DNA of 64,000 nt from DASSBR01 sp035688265 (lineage in GTDB: Bacteria; Pseudomonadota; Gammaproteobacteria; Natronospirales; DASSBR01). The translations under genes and the position numbers were made by a program. The stretch is taken from positions 1-64,000 of the forward strand of contig DASSNE010000034.1 of NCBI GenBank assembly GCA_035688265.1, in the 5' to 3' direction. Position 1 is the first letter of the stretch, and each line of letters begins with the position of its first letter. This document shows, in pieces, positions 40,006 through 48,237 of the stretch. Below the pieces are notes generated by a model. It did not search any database and was not told where the DNA came from. It was given only the letters and a program-made list of their open reading frames with translations.

Positions 40006-41376
40006 ATGGACGACTTCGCTTCGATCGAAACCCTCAAAGAGGACTGGGCCCACAACCGCCGCTGGCGCGGGATTCGCCGCGACTACAGCGCCGAGGATGT
40101 CGCGCGCCTGCGCGGCAGCGTGCCGATCGAGTACACGCTCGCGCGCCGCGGCGCCGAGAAACTCTGGCATCTGCTGCGCACCGAAAAGTTTGTCAACGCG
40201 CTCGGCGCGATGACCGGCAACCAGGCGATGCAGCAGGTCAAGGCCGGCCTCAAGGCGATCTACTGCTCCGGCTGGCAGGTCGCGGCCGATGCCAATACCG
40301 CCGGGCAGATGTATCCGGATCAGTCGCTGTATCCGGCCGACAGCGTGCCGGACGTGGTGCGCAGCATCAACAACGCATTCCAGCGCCTCGACCAGATTCT
40401 CTGCGCCGAAGGCCGGCCGATGGAGGACGTCTACGCGCCGATCGTCGCCGATGCCGAGGCCGGCTTCGGCGGCGTACTGAATGCATTCGAACTGATGAAG
40501 AACATGATCGCGGCCGGCGCGGCGGGTGTGCATTTCGAGGATCAGCTGTCGGCCTACAAGAAGTGCGGCCACATGGGCGGCAAGGTGCTGGTGCCGACCA
40601 GCGAGGCGGTGCAGAAGCTTGTCGCGGCGCGGCTGGCGGCCGACGTGCTGGGCGTGCCGACGGTGCTGATCGCACGCACCGATGCGAATGCGGCAAGCCT
40701 GCTGACTTCCGACATTGACGAACGCGACGCGCCGTTCCGTACCGGCGAGCGCACGCCGGAGGGGTTCCACGTCGTCAAGGCCGGCATCGATCAGGCCATC
40801 TCCCGGGGACTTGCGTACGCGCCGTACGCCGACCTGGTCTGGTGCGAAACCGCGCACCCCGATCTGACCGAAGCGCGCCTGTTCGCCGAGGCGATTCGCC
40901 GAGAGCATCCGGACACGCTGCTCGCCTACAACTGCTCGCCGTCGTTCAACTGGCGGCGCCATCTTGACGACACCACCATCGCCAGCTTCCAGAAGGAGCT
41001 CGCCGCGATGGGCTACAAGTTCCAGTTCGTCACGCTGGCGGGATTCCACGCGCTCAACTACTCGATGTTCGACCTCGCGCATCGCTATCGCGACCACCAG
41101 ATGGCGGCCTACGTGCAACTGCAGCAGGCGGAGTTCGATGCCGAGGAACGCGGCTACACGGCGACCAAGCACCAGCGCGAAGTCGGCGCGGGTTACTTCG
41201 ACCAGTTGACGCAGGTGATCAGCGGCGGCGCGTCCGGGCTGACGGCGCTGGCCGGGTCGACCGAAGAAGCGCAGTTTGATCCGGCGGCAGACGTGGCGAT
41301 GGCTACAGCCAAAACGCCAGCCTTGACGGATTCTACTCCCGTCATTCCTGCGAAGGCAGGAATCCAGTCAGAATGA
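40006..41376 (+). CDS. aceA: Isocitrate lyase, with repeat-encoded C-terminal tail
   Basis: 456 residues. It cleaves isocitrate into succinate and glyoxylate. Signature KKCGHMGGK carries the catalytic cysteine; also NWRRHLDDTTIASFQ, SPSFNW and ARTDANAASLL. The start ATG at 40006 follows AGGAAG. The last residues (VIPAKAGIQSE) are encoded by the 90-bp dispersed repeat at 41341-41430, so the stop lies inside the repeat and the tail is not part of the conserved enzyme. Confidence 0.95.
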   Translation: MDDFASIETLKEDWAHNRRWRGIRRDYSAEDVARLRGSVPIEYTLARRGAEKLWHLLRTEKFVNALGAMTGNQAMQQVKAGLKAIYCSGWQVAADANTAGQMYPDQSLYPADSVPDVVRSINNAFQRLDQILCAEGRPMEDVYAPIVADAEAGFGGVLNAFELMKNMIAAGAAGVHFEDQLSAYKKCGHMGGKVLVPTSEAVQKLVAARLAADVLGVPTVLIARTDANAASLLTSDIDERDAPFRTGERTPEGFHVVKAGIDQAISRGLAYAPYADLVWCETAHPDLTEARLFAEAIRREHPDTLLAYNCSPSFNWRRHLDDTTIASFQKELAAMGYKFQFVTLAGFHALNYSMFDLAHRYRDHQMAAYVQLQQAEFDAEERGYTATKHQREVGAGYFDQLTQVISGGASGLTALAGSTEEAQFDPAADVAMATAKTPALTDSTPVIPAKAGIQSE

Positions 41377-41430
41377 GCGGCCGCAGGCCGCAACTGATTA
41401 GACTGGGTTCCTGCCTGCGCAGGAACGACA
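41341..41430. repeat. 90-bp double-hairpin dispersed repeat, copy 2
   Basis: GTCATTCCTGCGAAGGCAGG starts it and CTGCCTGCGCAGGAACGAC ends it. Compared with copy 1 (19155-19244), hairpin changes CCCGC/GCGGG to CCTGC/GCAGG are paired, keeping the stem. It contributes the last codons of aceA and lies between the convergent aceA and trmL, where it may end both transcripts. Confidence 0.85.
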
Positions 41431-41440
41431 AAATCGAGCG

Positions 41441-41905
41441 CTAGGCGCCGCCGCTGAAACCCTGCTGCCGCCATGCCTCGTACACCACCACCGCCACCGA
41501 ATTGGATAAATTCAGGCTGCGGTTGTTGGGCCGCATCGGCACGCGCAGTACCCGCTCCGGCCCCAGTTCGTCCAGCAGCGCCTGCGGCAGGCCGCGGGTT
41601 TCGGGGCCGAACACGAACGCATCGCCGGGCTGGAAATCGACGTCGGCGTAACCTCGGCGCCCGCGCGTCGACAGCGCAAAGAAACGGGCGTCGGGCAACG
41701 CTGCGCGGCAAGCGGCAAAGTCCTGATGCTCGGCCACGTTCGCGTACTCGTGATAATCCAGCCCCGCCCGCCGCAACCGGCGCTCCTGCAGCGTAAATCC
41801 CAGCGGATGCACGAGGTGCAACGTCGCACCGCTGTTCGCGCACAGGCGAATGATATTGCCGGTATTGGGCGGAATTTCCGGCTGATACAATACGACGTTA
41901 AACAT
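41441..41905 (-). CDS. trmL: tRNA (cytidine/uridine-34 2'-O)-methyltransferase TrmL
   Basis: 154 residues of the SPOUT family, making 2'-O-methyl C/U34 in leucine tRNAs. Seen: MFNVVLYQPEIPPNTGNIIRLCAN, LHLVHPLGF, RRLRRAGLDYHEY, VFGPETRGLP and IPMRPN-like VPMRPNNRSLNLSNSVAVVVYE forming the trefoil knot. Divergent from the pyrD-like gene with only 18 bp between start codons. Confidence 0.96.
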   Translation of the reverse strand: MFNVVLYQPEIPPNTGNIIRLCANSGATLHLVHPLGFTLQERRLRRAGLDYHEYANVAEHQDFAACRAALPDARFFALSTRGRRGYADVDFQPGDAFVFGPETRGLPQALLDELGPERVLRVPMRPNNRSLNLSNSVAVVVYEAWRQQGFSGGA

Positions 41906-41923
41906 TTCGCCCTGGACGCTGAC

Positions 41924-42871
41924 ATGCCGAAGGATAGTTCGCTCAACCCGTCGCTTGCGCTCGAGTTCGCCGGGCTGAAGCTCTCAAGCCCGATCGTGCT
42001 GCTGTCGGGCTGCGTCGGGTTCGGCGAAGAATATACGCGCGTCGCCGGCTTTTCCAACCGCGACGCCGGCGCGGTCTGCCTCAAGGGCACGACGCTCAAG
42101 CCGCGGCTCGGCAACCCGCCGCACCGGATCGCCGAAACGCCCATGGGCATGCTGAACGCGATCGGCCTGCAGAATCCGGGCGCGCACGCGGTAGTCAACG
42201 ACATCCTGCCGCGACTCGACTTCGAGGAAACGCGCTTCATCGCCAACGTCTCCGGCTCGACGGTCGAGGAGTACGTCGAAGTTACGCGCATCTTCGACGA
42301 CTCGCCGATCGACGCCATCGAAATCAACATCTCGTGTCCCAATGTCAAGGAAGGCGGCGTCGCGTTCGGCAACGATCCGGACATGTCGGCGCGCGTGGTC
42401 GAAGCCTGCCGTGCAGTGACGAAGAAGCCGCTGATTACCAAGCTGTCGCCCAACCAGACCGACATCGCCTATAACGCCGAGCGTTGCATCGAGGCAGGTA
42501 CCGATGCGTTCGCCGTGATCAACACGCTGATGGGGATGGCGATCGACATCAACACCCGCCGGCCGGTCATCGGCAACATCCAGGGCGGCCTGTCGGGCCC
42601 GGCGATCAAGCCGATTGCTTTATTAAAGGTTCGCGAAGTGGCCTCGGTCGCGCGCCGCCACAACATTCCGATCATCGGCCAGGGCGGCATCGCCAACGCC
42701 CACGACGCGATCGAGTTCCTGATCGCCGGCGCAAGCGCGGTCGGCGTCGGTACAGCCCTGTTTTACGACCCGCTGATCTGTCCGAAGATCAACGAGGGCG
42801 TGGCGGCTTATCTTCACCTGCATGGCTTCACCAGCGTCAGCGAACTGACCGGCGCCCTTGAGAAGGACTGA
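41924..42871 (+). CDS. Dihydroorotate dehydrogenase, class 1B type
   Basis: 315 residues. FMN enzyme of the fourth pyrimidine step; the catalytic base is the cysteine in NISCPNVKEGGVAFG, typical of class 1 (class 2 has serine). Also PIVLLSGCVGFGEEY, TLKPRLGNPPHRI, TPMGMLNAIGLQNPG, LITKLSPNQTDI, NTLMGMAIDI and GGLSGPAIKPIAL. Class 1B enzymes normally pair with the iron-sulfur/flavin subunit PyrK; no pyrK is nearby in this window. Most gammaproteobacteria use membrane class 2 PyrD, so this may be an additional or replacing copy. Confidence 0.9.
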   Translation: MPKDSSLNPSLALEFAGLKLSSPIVLLSGCVGFGEEYTRVAGFSNRDAGAVCLKGTTLKPRLGNPPHRIAETPMGMLNAIGLQNPGAHAVVNDILPRLDFEETRFIANVSGSTVEEYVEVTRIFDDSPIDAIEINISCPNVKEGGVAFGNDPDMSARVVEACRAVTKKPLITKLSPNQTDIAYNAERCIEAGTDAFAVINTLMGMAIDINTRRPVIGNIQGGLSGPAIKPIALLKVREVASVARRHNIPIIGQGGIANAHDAIEFLIAGASAVGVGTALFYDPLICPKINEGVAAYLHLHGFTSVSELTGALEKD

Positions 42872-43014
42872 GTCCTTAGTCCTAGTTTCTACCGCATATC
42901 GTCCCAATAACCCCTTGTATCCACAAATATTGTTTACACGGAGGATGAGGTAACTTATGCTGTCGCACGTTGCCCGGACTACGGGTAAGCCCTATATTGC
43001 AGCTATTCCGCGGA

Positions 43015-44007
43015 ATGGTTGTTCGCTGGCTGCGGCCGGCAGGGAGCTGGGGATTGCTTTCAATACTAAAAACTCGGCGGCCGGCAACCGGACTGGCCGG
43101 CTTTGCTTACGACGCGGACGGCCTCGGGGTGGCCCGTATTGACCGCGACAAGGCGCGCCGGCCGCACCTGGCGAGCTGCCGGTACTTCCCTTGCATTGAC
43201 GAACCCGGCCGCGCCGCCGCGGCGGAAGCGGCGATGCACCAACTCGGCCTGCAACGTCTCAAGGCAACGACAGTCATCGACGCGGCCGCGTACCAGCTTC
43301 TGCTGGTGGAAACGCCGGACGTCCAGCCGGACGAATTGCGCGGCGCGGTGCGCTGGCGTATCAAGGACCTGATCGATTTCCACATCGACGATGCGGCGAT
43401 CGACGTATTCGAAGTGCCGGGCCAGCACAGCACCGCCGCCGGCGGTCACCTGATGTACGCGGTGGCGGCGCGCAGCCAGGCGGTGCAGACCAGTATCCGC
43501 CGGCTCGAAGGCGCCGGCATCGATCTCGCCAGCATTGACATTCCGGAAATGTGTCTGCGCAATGTCGCCGCGCTGTTGCCGGAGGACGTGGAAGGCGTGG
43601 CGCTGCTCTATCTTGCCCGCAACACCGGGTGGATCGTGCTGACCCGCCAACACACCCTGTATCTCGCCCGCCGGATCGACACCGGCTATGCCGAGTTCGA
43701 GGCTGCGGCGAACGATCCGGCGCAGTTCGAAGCGCTCGCCAACAGCATTGTGCTCGAATTGCAGCGTTCGCTCGACTATTACGAAAGCCATTTCACGCAG
43801 CCGCCGGTGCGCCACGTCGCCGTCGCGCCCGTCGCCGTGCCGCTGCACGACCTCGACGCCTTCCTGGGCCGCAGCCTGAATGTGCAGGTGATCGGCTGCG
43901 ACCTGAACACGCTGCTCGATGTCGACGAACCCTGCGACGCCGAGTTGCAGGGACGCTGCCTGCCGGCGCTAGGTGCCGCACTGCGCGTGGAGGCGACCGC
44001 GCTATGA
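43015..44007 (+). CDS. mshI: MSHA biogenesis protein MshI (PilM-like)
   Basis: 330 residues, an actin-fold PilM-like cytoplasmic protein of the pilus assembly platform. Recognised by GLAGFAYDADGLGVARIDR at the start, PDELRGAVRWRIKDLIDFH, YAVAARSQAVQTSIRRLEGAGID, and LQRSLDYYESHFTQPPVRHV. The ATG at 43015 is the first before conserved sequence; a TTG at 42970 in frame and a well-spaced GGAGG near 42941 before an out-of-frame ATG at 42957 leave the start uncertain. First gene of the MSHA cluster. Confidence 0.85.
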   Translation: MVVRWLRPAGSWGLLSILKTRRPATGLAGFAYDADGLGVARIDRDKARRPHLASCRYFPCIDEPGRAAAAEAAMHQLGLQRLKATTVIDAAAYQLLLVETPDVQPDELRGAVRWRIKDLIDFHIDDAAIDVFEVPGQHSTAAGGHLMYAVAARSQAVQTSIRRLEGAGIDLASIDIPEMCLRNVAALLPEDVEGVALLYLARNTGWIVLTRQHTLYLARRIDTGYAEFEAAANDPAQFEALANSIVLELQRSLDYYESHFTQPPVRHVAVAPVAVPLHDLDAFLGRSLNVQVIGCDLNTLLDVDEPCDAELQGRCLPALGAALRVEATAL

Positions 44008-44546
44008 GCGCCGTGCTGCACCAGCAGATCAATCTCTACCAGCCGATCTTTCGTAAGCCGCGCAAGGTGTTTTCGGTCCGCACCATGGCCGAAACCGCCG
44101 GCGTCGTGGTGATAGCGCTGATCCTGCTGTACGGCTGGGCGCTGTGGCAGACGCATCAACTGAATGGCCGACTTACGGCATTGCGGGCGGAACAGGCTCA
44201 TGACAGCGAACTGCTCGACCGCCTGGGCAAAAAGCTTGCCGCGCGTCAGCCGAGCGCGGCGCTGGTTCAGGCGTTGGCGACCGCCGAAGCGGACCGCGAT
44301 GCGAAGCGGGCGCTGCTGAAAACCCTGACCGCGCCGAACCACGTCAACACGACCGGATTTGCTCCGGCGCTTACGGGGCTCGCGCGCACGCCGATTGCCG
44401 GCCTTTGGCTGACGGGCATCACGCTGGCCGACGGTGGCCACCAGGTCCGGCTTGCCGGTGCGACGACGCGATCGGCGCAGGTACCGAACCTGGTTCGCAA
44501 GCTGGCCGATGCACCGCTTTCGCCGGCGTCGAATTCAAGCAGTTGA
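44004..44546 (+). pseudogene. PilN-like MSHA assembly protein, frameshifted near its C-terminus
   Basis: From the ATG overlapping the mshI stop, it reads MSAVLHQQINLYQPIFRKPR with one membrane helix (AGVVVIALILLYGWALW) and a PilN-like periplasmic part, to RKLADAP at about 44515; it then ends LSPASNSSS. In the frame beginning at the next base, a typical PilN C-terminus continues (AFAGVEFKQLKIERD ... ARLDFLLSTTAEKATR) and stops at 44629, overlapping the mshJ ATG in the usual way. One base seems to be missing around 44512-44518. The intact protein would be about 208 residues; the present one is 180. Could be a sequence error. Confidence 0.8.
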
Positions 44547-44628
44547 AGATCGAACGCGATACCAGCCGGTCGGGCCCCGCGCGGCTAGACTTCCTCCTGT
44601 CCACCACGGCCGAAAAGGCGACGCGCTG

Positions 44629-45285
44629 ATGCGCGCGCGGCTGGAGCTGTGGATCGCGCGTATCGACGCGCTCAGCCTGCGCGAGCGCGGCCTGTTAATG
44701 CTGGCGGTGCTGGCGGTGCTGGTCGGCGTGTGGGAGGTGATTTTCTTTGGTCCGCTGCAGCGCGAGCAGGCTACGCTGCAAAAGCAGATTGCGACGTTGC
44801 GCGGCTCCATCGCCGACCTGAACCGATCGATCACCCAGGCCGCGACCAAAAGCAGCGAAGATCCCAACGTCGCGTTGCGCGCGCAACTGGCTGCCGCGAA
44901 ACAGGCCGAGGCCCAGGCCGATCAGCGGCTCAAGGCGCTTACAGCCGGCCTCATCGCGCCTCAGGAGATGGCGGCCGTGCTGGAAAAGATGCTCAAGGCG
45001 CAGCATGGCCTCAAACTGATCAGCGTGACGAACCAGCCGGCCGCGCCGGTCATGCTGGAGGCGGCAAGCAGTCCGCCGGCGAAGGCCAGGGTCTTCCGTC
45101 ACGGACTGACGCTCACGTTCGAAGGCAGCTACCTCGACACGCTGAAATATCTCGAAGCGCTGGCCAGGCTGCCGTGGCATTTCTATTGGGACAAGCTGGA
45201 ACTGAAAGTGAAGCGGTATCCGGTGAGCAGGGTGACGCTGACGGTGCATACGCTGAATCTGAAAGAGGGATGGATCGGTGTCTAG
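44629..45285 (+). CDS. mshJ: MSHA biogenesis protein MshJ (PilO-like)
   Basis: 218 residues: one N-terminal membrane helix (GLLMLAVLAVLVGVWEVIFF), a coiled coil (REQATLQKQIATLRGSIADL), and a PilO-like ferredoxin-fold region (MAAVLEKMLKAQHGLKLISV, LTLTFEGSYLDTLKYLEALA). It links the inner-membrane assembly platform to the secretin. Start overlaps the stop of the corrected PilN-like frame (TGATG) and its end overlaps mshK by 8 bp. Confidence 0.88.
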   Translation: MRARLELWIARIDALSLRERGLLMLAVLAVLVGVWEVIFFGPLQREQATLQKQIATLRGSIADLNRSITQAATKSSEDPNVALRAQLAAAKQAEAQADQRLKALTAGLIAPQEMAAVLEKMLKAQHGLKLISVTNQPAAPVMLEAASSPPAKARVFRHGLTLTFEGSYLDTLKYLEALARLPWHFYWDKLELKVKRYPVSRVTLTVHTLNLKEGWIGV

Positions 45286-45655
45286 CGCGGCGGGATTCGG
45301 GGTTCGAAGTTCGGGGTTCGGGTGGAATGCCTGGCTCATCGCGCTCGTGCTGGCGAGCGGCTGCACGTACGGTGGTACGCTGCACGATCCGACGCGGCCG
45401 GATTTCGGATCGCCGGCGAAGGCGGCGCACGCAACAGCCGGCTGGCAGCTCAATTCGACGCTGATTTCCGCGCATCGCCGCCTCGCGATGATCAACGGCA
45501 AGACCGTCGGCGTCGGCGACCGGGTCGATGGGGCGACCGTGATCGCGATTCGTCCCGGGGCCGTGCGCCTCCGCCGCAGCGGCCGCCAGTTCACGATCCA
45601 CTTGATCGCCACCACCATCAAGACCCGCAAAGCCGCGGACAGGGGTTCGTCATGA
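45278..45655 (+). CDS. mshK: MSHA biogenesis protein MshK-like (PilP-like), repeat in N-terminus
   Basis: 125 residues from a GTG at 45278. A hydrophobic stretch ending LIALVLASGCTYGG looks like a lipobox (SGC), so probably a small lipoprotein. The rest (DPTRPDF, WQLNSTLISAHRRLAMINGK, VGVGDRVDGATVIAIRPG) has the beta-domain pattern of MshK/PilP that docks on the secretin. The codons before the signal segment come from a GATTCGGG-type dispersed repeat (45292-45321), giving GFGVRSSGFGW. A later start inside the repeat is possible. Overlaps mshL by 4 bp. Confidence 0.8.
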   Translation: MSSAAGFGVRSSGFGWNAWLIALVLASGCTYGGTLHDPTRPDFGSPAKAAHATAGWQLNSTLISAHRRLAMINGKTVGVGDRVDGATVIAIRPGAVRLRRSGRQFTIHLIATTIKTRKAADRGSS

Positions 45656-47364
45656 CCGGCCGCATCGTCTTCTTGCTCGTCATCGCCGGTACGGTCGCCG
45701 GCTGCACCACGCTGGCAGGTCCCACTGCGCGCGACAGCGCGCACCAGGCGCTCAAGGAGGCTGCGACACAGCAGCACGCGCCGCCGCCGCCCTCCGCCGC
45801 GGTCAGCGAGGCACTGCTGCCGACGCTGACGGCACCGCAGCCGGAGGCCGGCGCATCCGAAGAGCACTTCGACGTGGCGGTTAACGAAGTGCCGGCAAGG
45901 ACGTTTTTCATGGGGCTTGTCAAAGGCACGCACTACAACATGGTCGTACCGCCGAAACTCGAGGGAAAGATTTCGCTGCGCCTCAAGAATGTGACCGTGC
46001 CCGGCGTGATGGATATCGTGCGCAGCGAATACGGCTACGAATACCAGCGCCACGGCAACACGTTCCTGGTCTTGCCGGAAACCCTCAAGACGCGCATCTT
46101 CCAGGTCGATTACCTCAACATCAGCCGCAAGGGCACCTCGCAGACGCGGGTGACTTCGGGCGAGACCACGGAGCGTCCGTACGGCAACCGGGAATATGGC
46201 GCCTACGGCCGCGGCGGCCTGTACGGCAACGGCGGCGCGCCCTATAACGGCAATGACAATAATCGCAACGCCGACATGTCGACGTATATTCACACGCAGA
46301 CCGAGTCGGACTTCTGGACCGACCTGAAAAAATCGCTGACCGCGATCATCGGCAACGCGGACGGGCGACAGGTTGTCGTCAATGCCGATTCCGGCGTTAT
46401 CGTGGTACGCGCGCTGCCGGGCGAATTACACAACGTCGCGATGTACCTGCAACAGGTCCAGGGCAGCGTCAGCCGCGAGGTGGTGCTGGAAGCCAAGATC
46501 ATCGAGGTGGTACTGAACAACGGCTTCCAGTCGGGCATCAACTGGGGCGCGCTCGGGCACCCGGCGAAAGGCGAAAGCATCTTCGGCGGCCAGGTCGGCG
46601 GCAGCGGCCTGTTCGACAGCGGCCACACCGATCTGCAGGGTAATCCGTTGACTGTGTCGCCGGGCAACGCCGTCACCAGCCTGCCGAGTTCGGCGTTCGG
46701 CGGAACATTCGCGCTGGCGCTTAACCTGACCGACTTCAACGCGTTCATTGAACTGCTGCAAACGCAAGGCGAAACGCACGTGCTGTCGAGTCCGCGCGTT
46801 GCGACGCTCAACAATCAGCAGGCGGTAATCAAGGTCGGCTCCGACGAATTTTTTGTCACCGGCATTTATCAGAACACGTTCGTGTCGACGACCACGGCAA
46901 ATACCAGCAACGTTATTATTCAGCCGTTCTTTTCAGGCATCGCGCTGGACGTGACGCCGCAAATCGACAGCGACGGCGAGGTGACGCTGCACATTCATCC
47001 GGTCGTCAGCGAAGTACAGGATCAGCAAAAGACGTTTACCGTCAGCGGCGAGACCAACAGTCTGCCGCTGGCACTGAGCCAGGTACGGGAATCGGACAGC
47101 GTTGTGCGGGCGAAGAGCGGCCAGATCATCGTCATAGGCGGCCTGATGAAGAACGAAAGCCACGACCAGGAGTACAAGACGCCGGTCCTTGGCGATATCC
47201 CGATACTCGGCAATCTGTTCAAACAGAAGAAAACGGTATCGCAGAAAACCGAGCTGGTGATTCTGCTGAAGCCCGTCGTCATCGACAGCCCGGACCAGTG
47301 GTCGAAGATCGGGCAGAGTTCGTTCGACCGGCTGCAGGCGATCGACCCGGGGAACCGGCGCTAG
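45652..47364 (+). CDS. mshL: MSHA secretin MshL
   Basis: 570-residue outer-membrane secretin through which the pilus exits. Lipoprotein signal MTGRIVFLLVIAGTVAGC; N-terminal STN/N-domain region (VNEVPARTFFMGLVKGTHYN, VPGVMDIVRSEYGYEYQ), a glycine/asparagine/tyrosine-rich insert, then the secretin core (VVLEAKIIEVVLNNGFQSGI, LSSPRVATLNNQQAVIKVG, LDVTPQIDSDGEVTLHIHP, and VIGGLMKNESH, PVLGDIPILGNLF). Start ATG follows mshK by overlap. Confidence 0.94.
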   Translation: MTGRIVFLLVIAGTVAGCTTLAGPTARDSAHQALKEAATQQHAPPPPSAAVSEALLPTLTAPQPEAGASEEHFDVAVNEVPARTFFMGLVKGTHYNMVVPPKLEGKISLRLKNVTVPGVMDIVRSEYGYEYQRHGNTFLVLPETLKTRIFQVDYLNISRKGTSQTRVTSGETTERPYGNREYGAYGRGGLYGNGGAPYNGNDNNRNADMSTYIHTQTESDFWTDLKKSLTAIIGNADGRQVVVNADSGVIVVRALPGELHNVAMYLQQVQGSVSREVVLEAKIIEVVLNNGFQSGINWGALGHPAKGESIFGGQVGGSGLFDSGHTDLQGNPLTVSPGNAVTSLPSSAFGGTFALALNLTDFNAFIELLQTQGETHVLSSPRVATLNNQQAVIKVGSDEFFVTGIYQNTFVSTTTANTSNVIIQPFFSGIALDVTPQIDSDGEVTLHIHPVVSEVQDQQKTFTVSGETNSLPLALSQVRESDSVVRAKSGQIIVIGGLMKNESHDQEYKTPVLGDIPILGNLFKQKKTVSQKTELVILLKPVVIDSPDQWSKIGQSSFDRLQAIDPGNRR

Positions 47365-47373
47365 GTCGCCATC

Positions 47374-48237
47374 ATGTATCTGGAACACTTCGGTCTCAAG
47401 GCCTACCCGTTCTCGCTGACGCCGGACACCGAGTTTTTCTTCGCGAGCCGCAGCCATCAGGAAGCGCTGAACGTGCTGCTGGTCGCGCTGCGCGAGGGCG
47501 AAGGGTTTATCAAGGTGACGGGCGAGGTCGGCTTGGGCAAGACGCTGCTATGCCGGCAATTGCTGAACGCGCTCGATGATCGGTTCGTAACCGCCTATGT
47601 GCCGAACCCGCATCTGTCGGCGGCCTCAATGCGCCTCGCGCTGGCGTGCGAACTGGGACTGAAGCGGCCGCGTAGCGGATACACGCAGCAGGACCTGCTG
47701 ACATGGCTGAACGCGGCGCTATTGACTTTTGCCGCTGATCGGAAGCAGGTGGTTGTGTGCATGGATGAAGCACAGCAATTGCCGGACGCCACGCTTGAAG
47801 CCGTGCGACTGCTGACGAACCTCGAAACCGAAAAGCGCAAGCTGCTGCAGGTTGTACTGTTCGGTCAGCCGGAACTCGATCGGCGGTTGGCCGATCAGCA
47901 GTTCCGCCAATTGAAACAGCGCATCACGTTCTCCTACAAGCTTTCGCCGCTGGACCGCGAGACGGTGGAAGCTTATGTGGCGCATCGCCTGCGTATCGCG
48001 GGCTATCGCGGCCCGAAATTATTCACCACGGCTGCCATGAAGCGGATGTACCGCGCCAGTGGCGGTACGCCGCGGCTCGTCAATGTTCTCTGCCACAAGG
48101 CGCTGATGGCCGCTTACGGCCCCGGCGCCGACTGCGTTGATGGCCGGGCGATGCAGCTTGCCATCGACGATACCGAAGGCGCCGTGAGACGCTGGCACTG
48201 GCGCGGTCACCGTTCGACGTCGAGTCTGCGCCCATGA
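47374..48237 (+). CDS. mshM: MSHA biogenesis ATPase MshM (ExeA-like)
   Basis: 287 residues of the ExeA/GspA AAA family. Opens MYLEHFGLKAYPFSLTPDTE; Walker A TGEVGLGKTLL (about 49-59) and Walker B VVVCMDEAQQLPD; then LLTNLETEKRKLLQVVLFGQ, PELD, and GGTPRLVNVLCHKAL. No membrane segment. ExeA-type proteins help place the secretin. The stop overlaps the mshN start by 4 bp. Confidence 0.93.
   Translation: MYLEHFGLKAYPFSLTPDTEFFFASRSHQEALNVLLVALREGEGFIKVTGEVGLGKTLLCRQLLNALDDRFVTAYVPNPHLSAASMRLALACELGLKRPRSGYTQQDLLTWLNAALLTFAADRKQVVVCMDEAQQLPDATLEAVRLLTNLETEKRKLLQVVLFGQPELDRRLADQQFRQLKQRITFSYKLSPLDRETVEAYVAHRLRIAGYRGPKLFTTAAMKRMYRASGGTPRLVNVLCHKALMAAYGPGADCVDGRAMQLAIDDTEGAVRRWHWRGHRSTSSLRP

Noticed and set aside
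42957..43142. Small frame with a GGAGG upstream, before mshI
   Set aside because: It runs out of frame into mshI and resembles no MshI N-terminus; kept only as a note on the uncertain mshI start.
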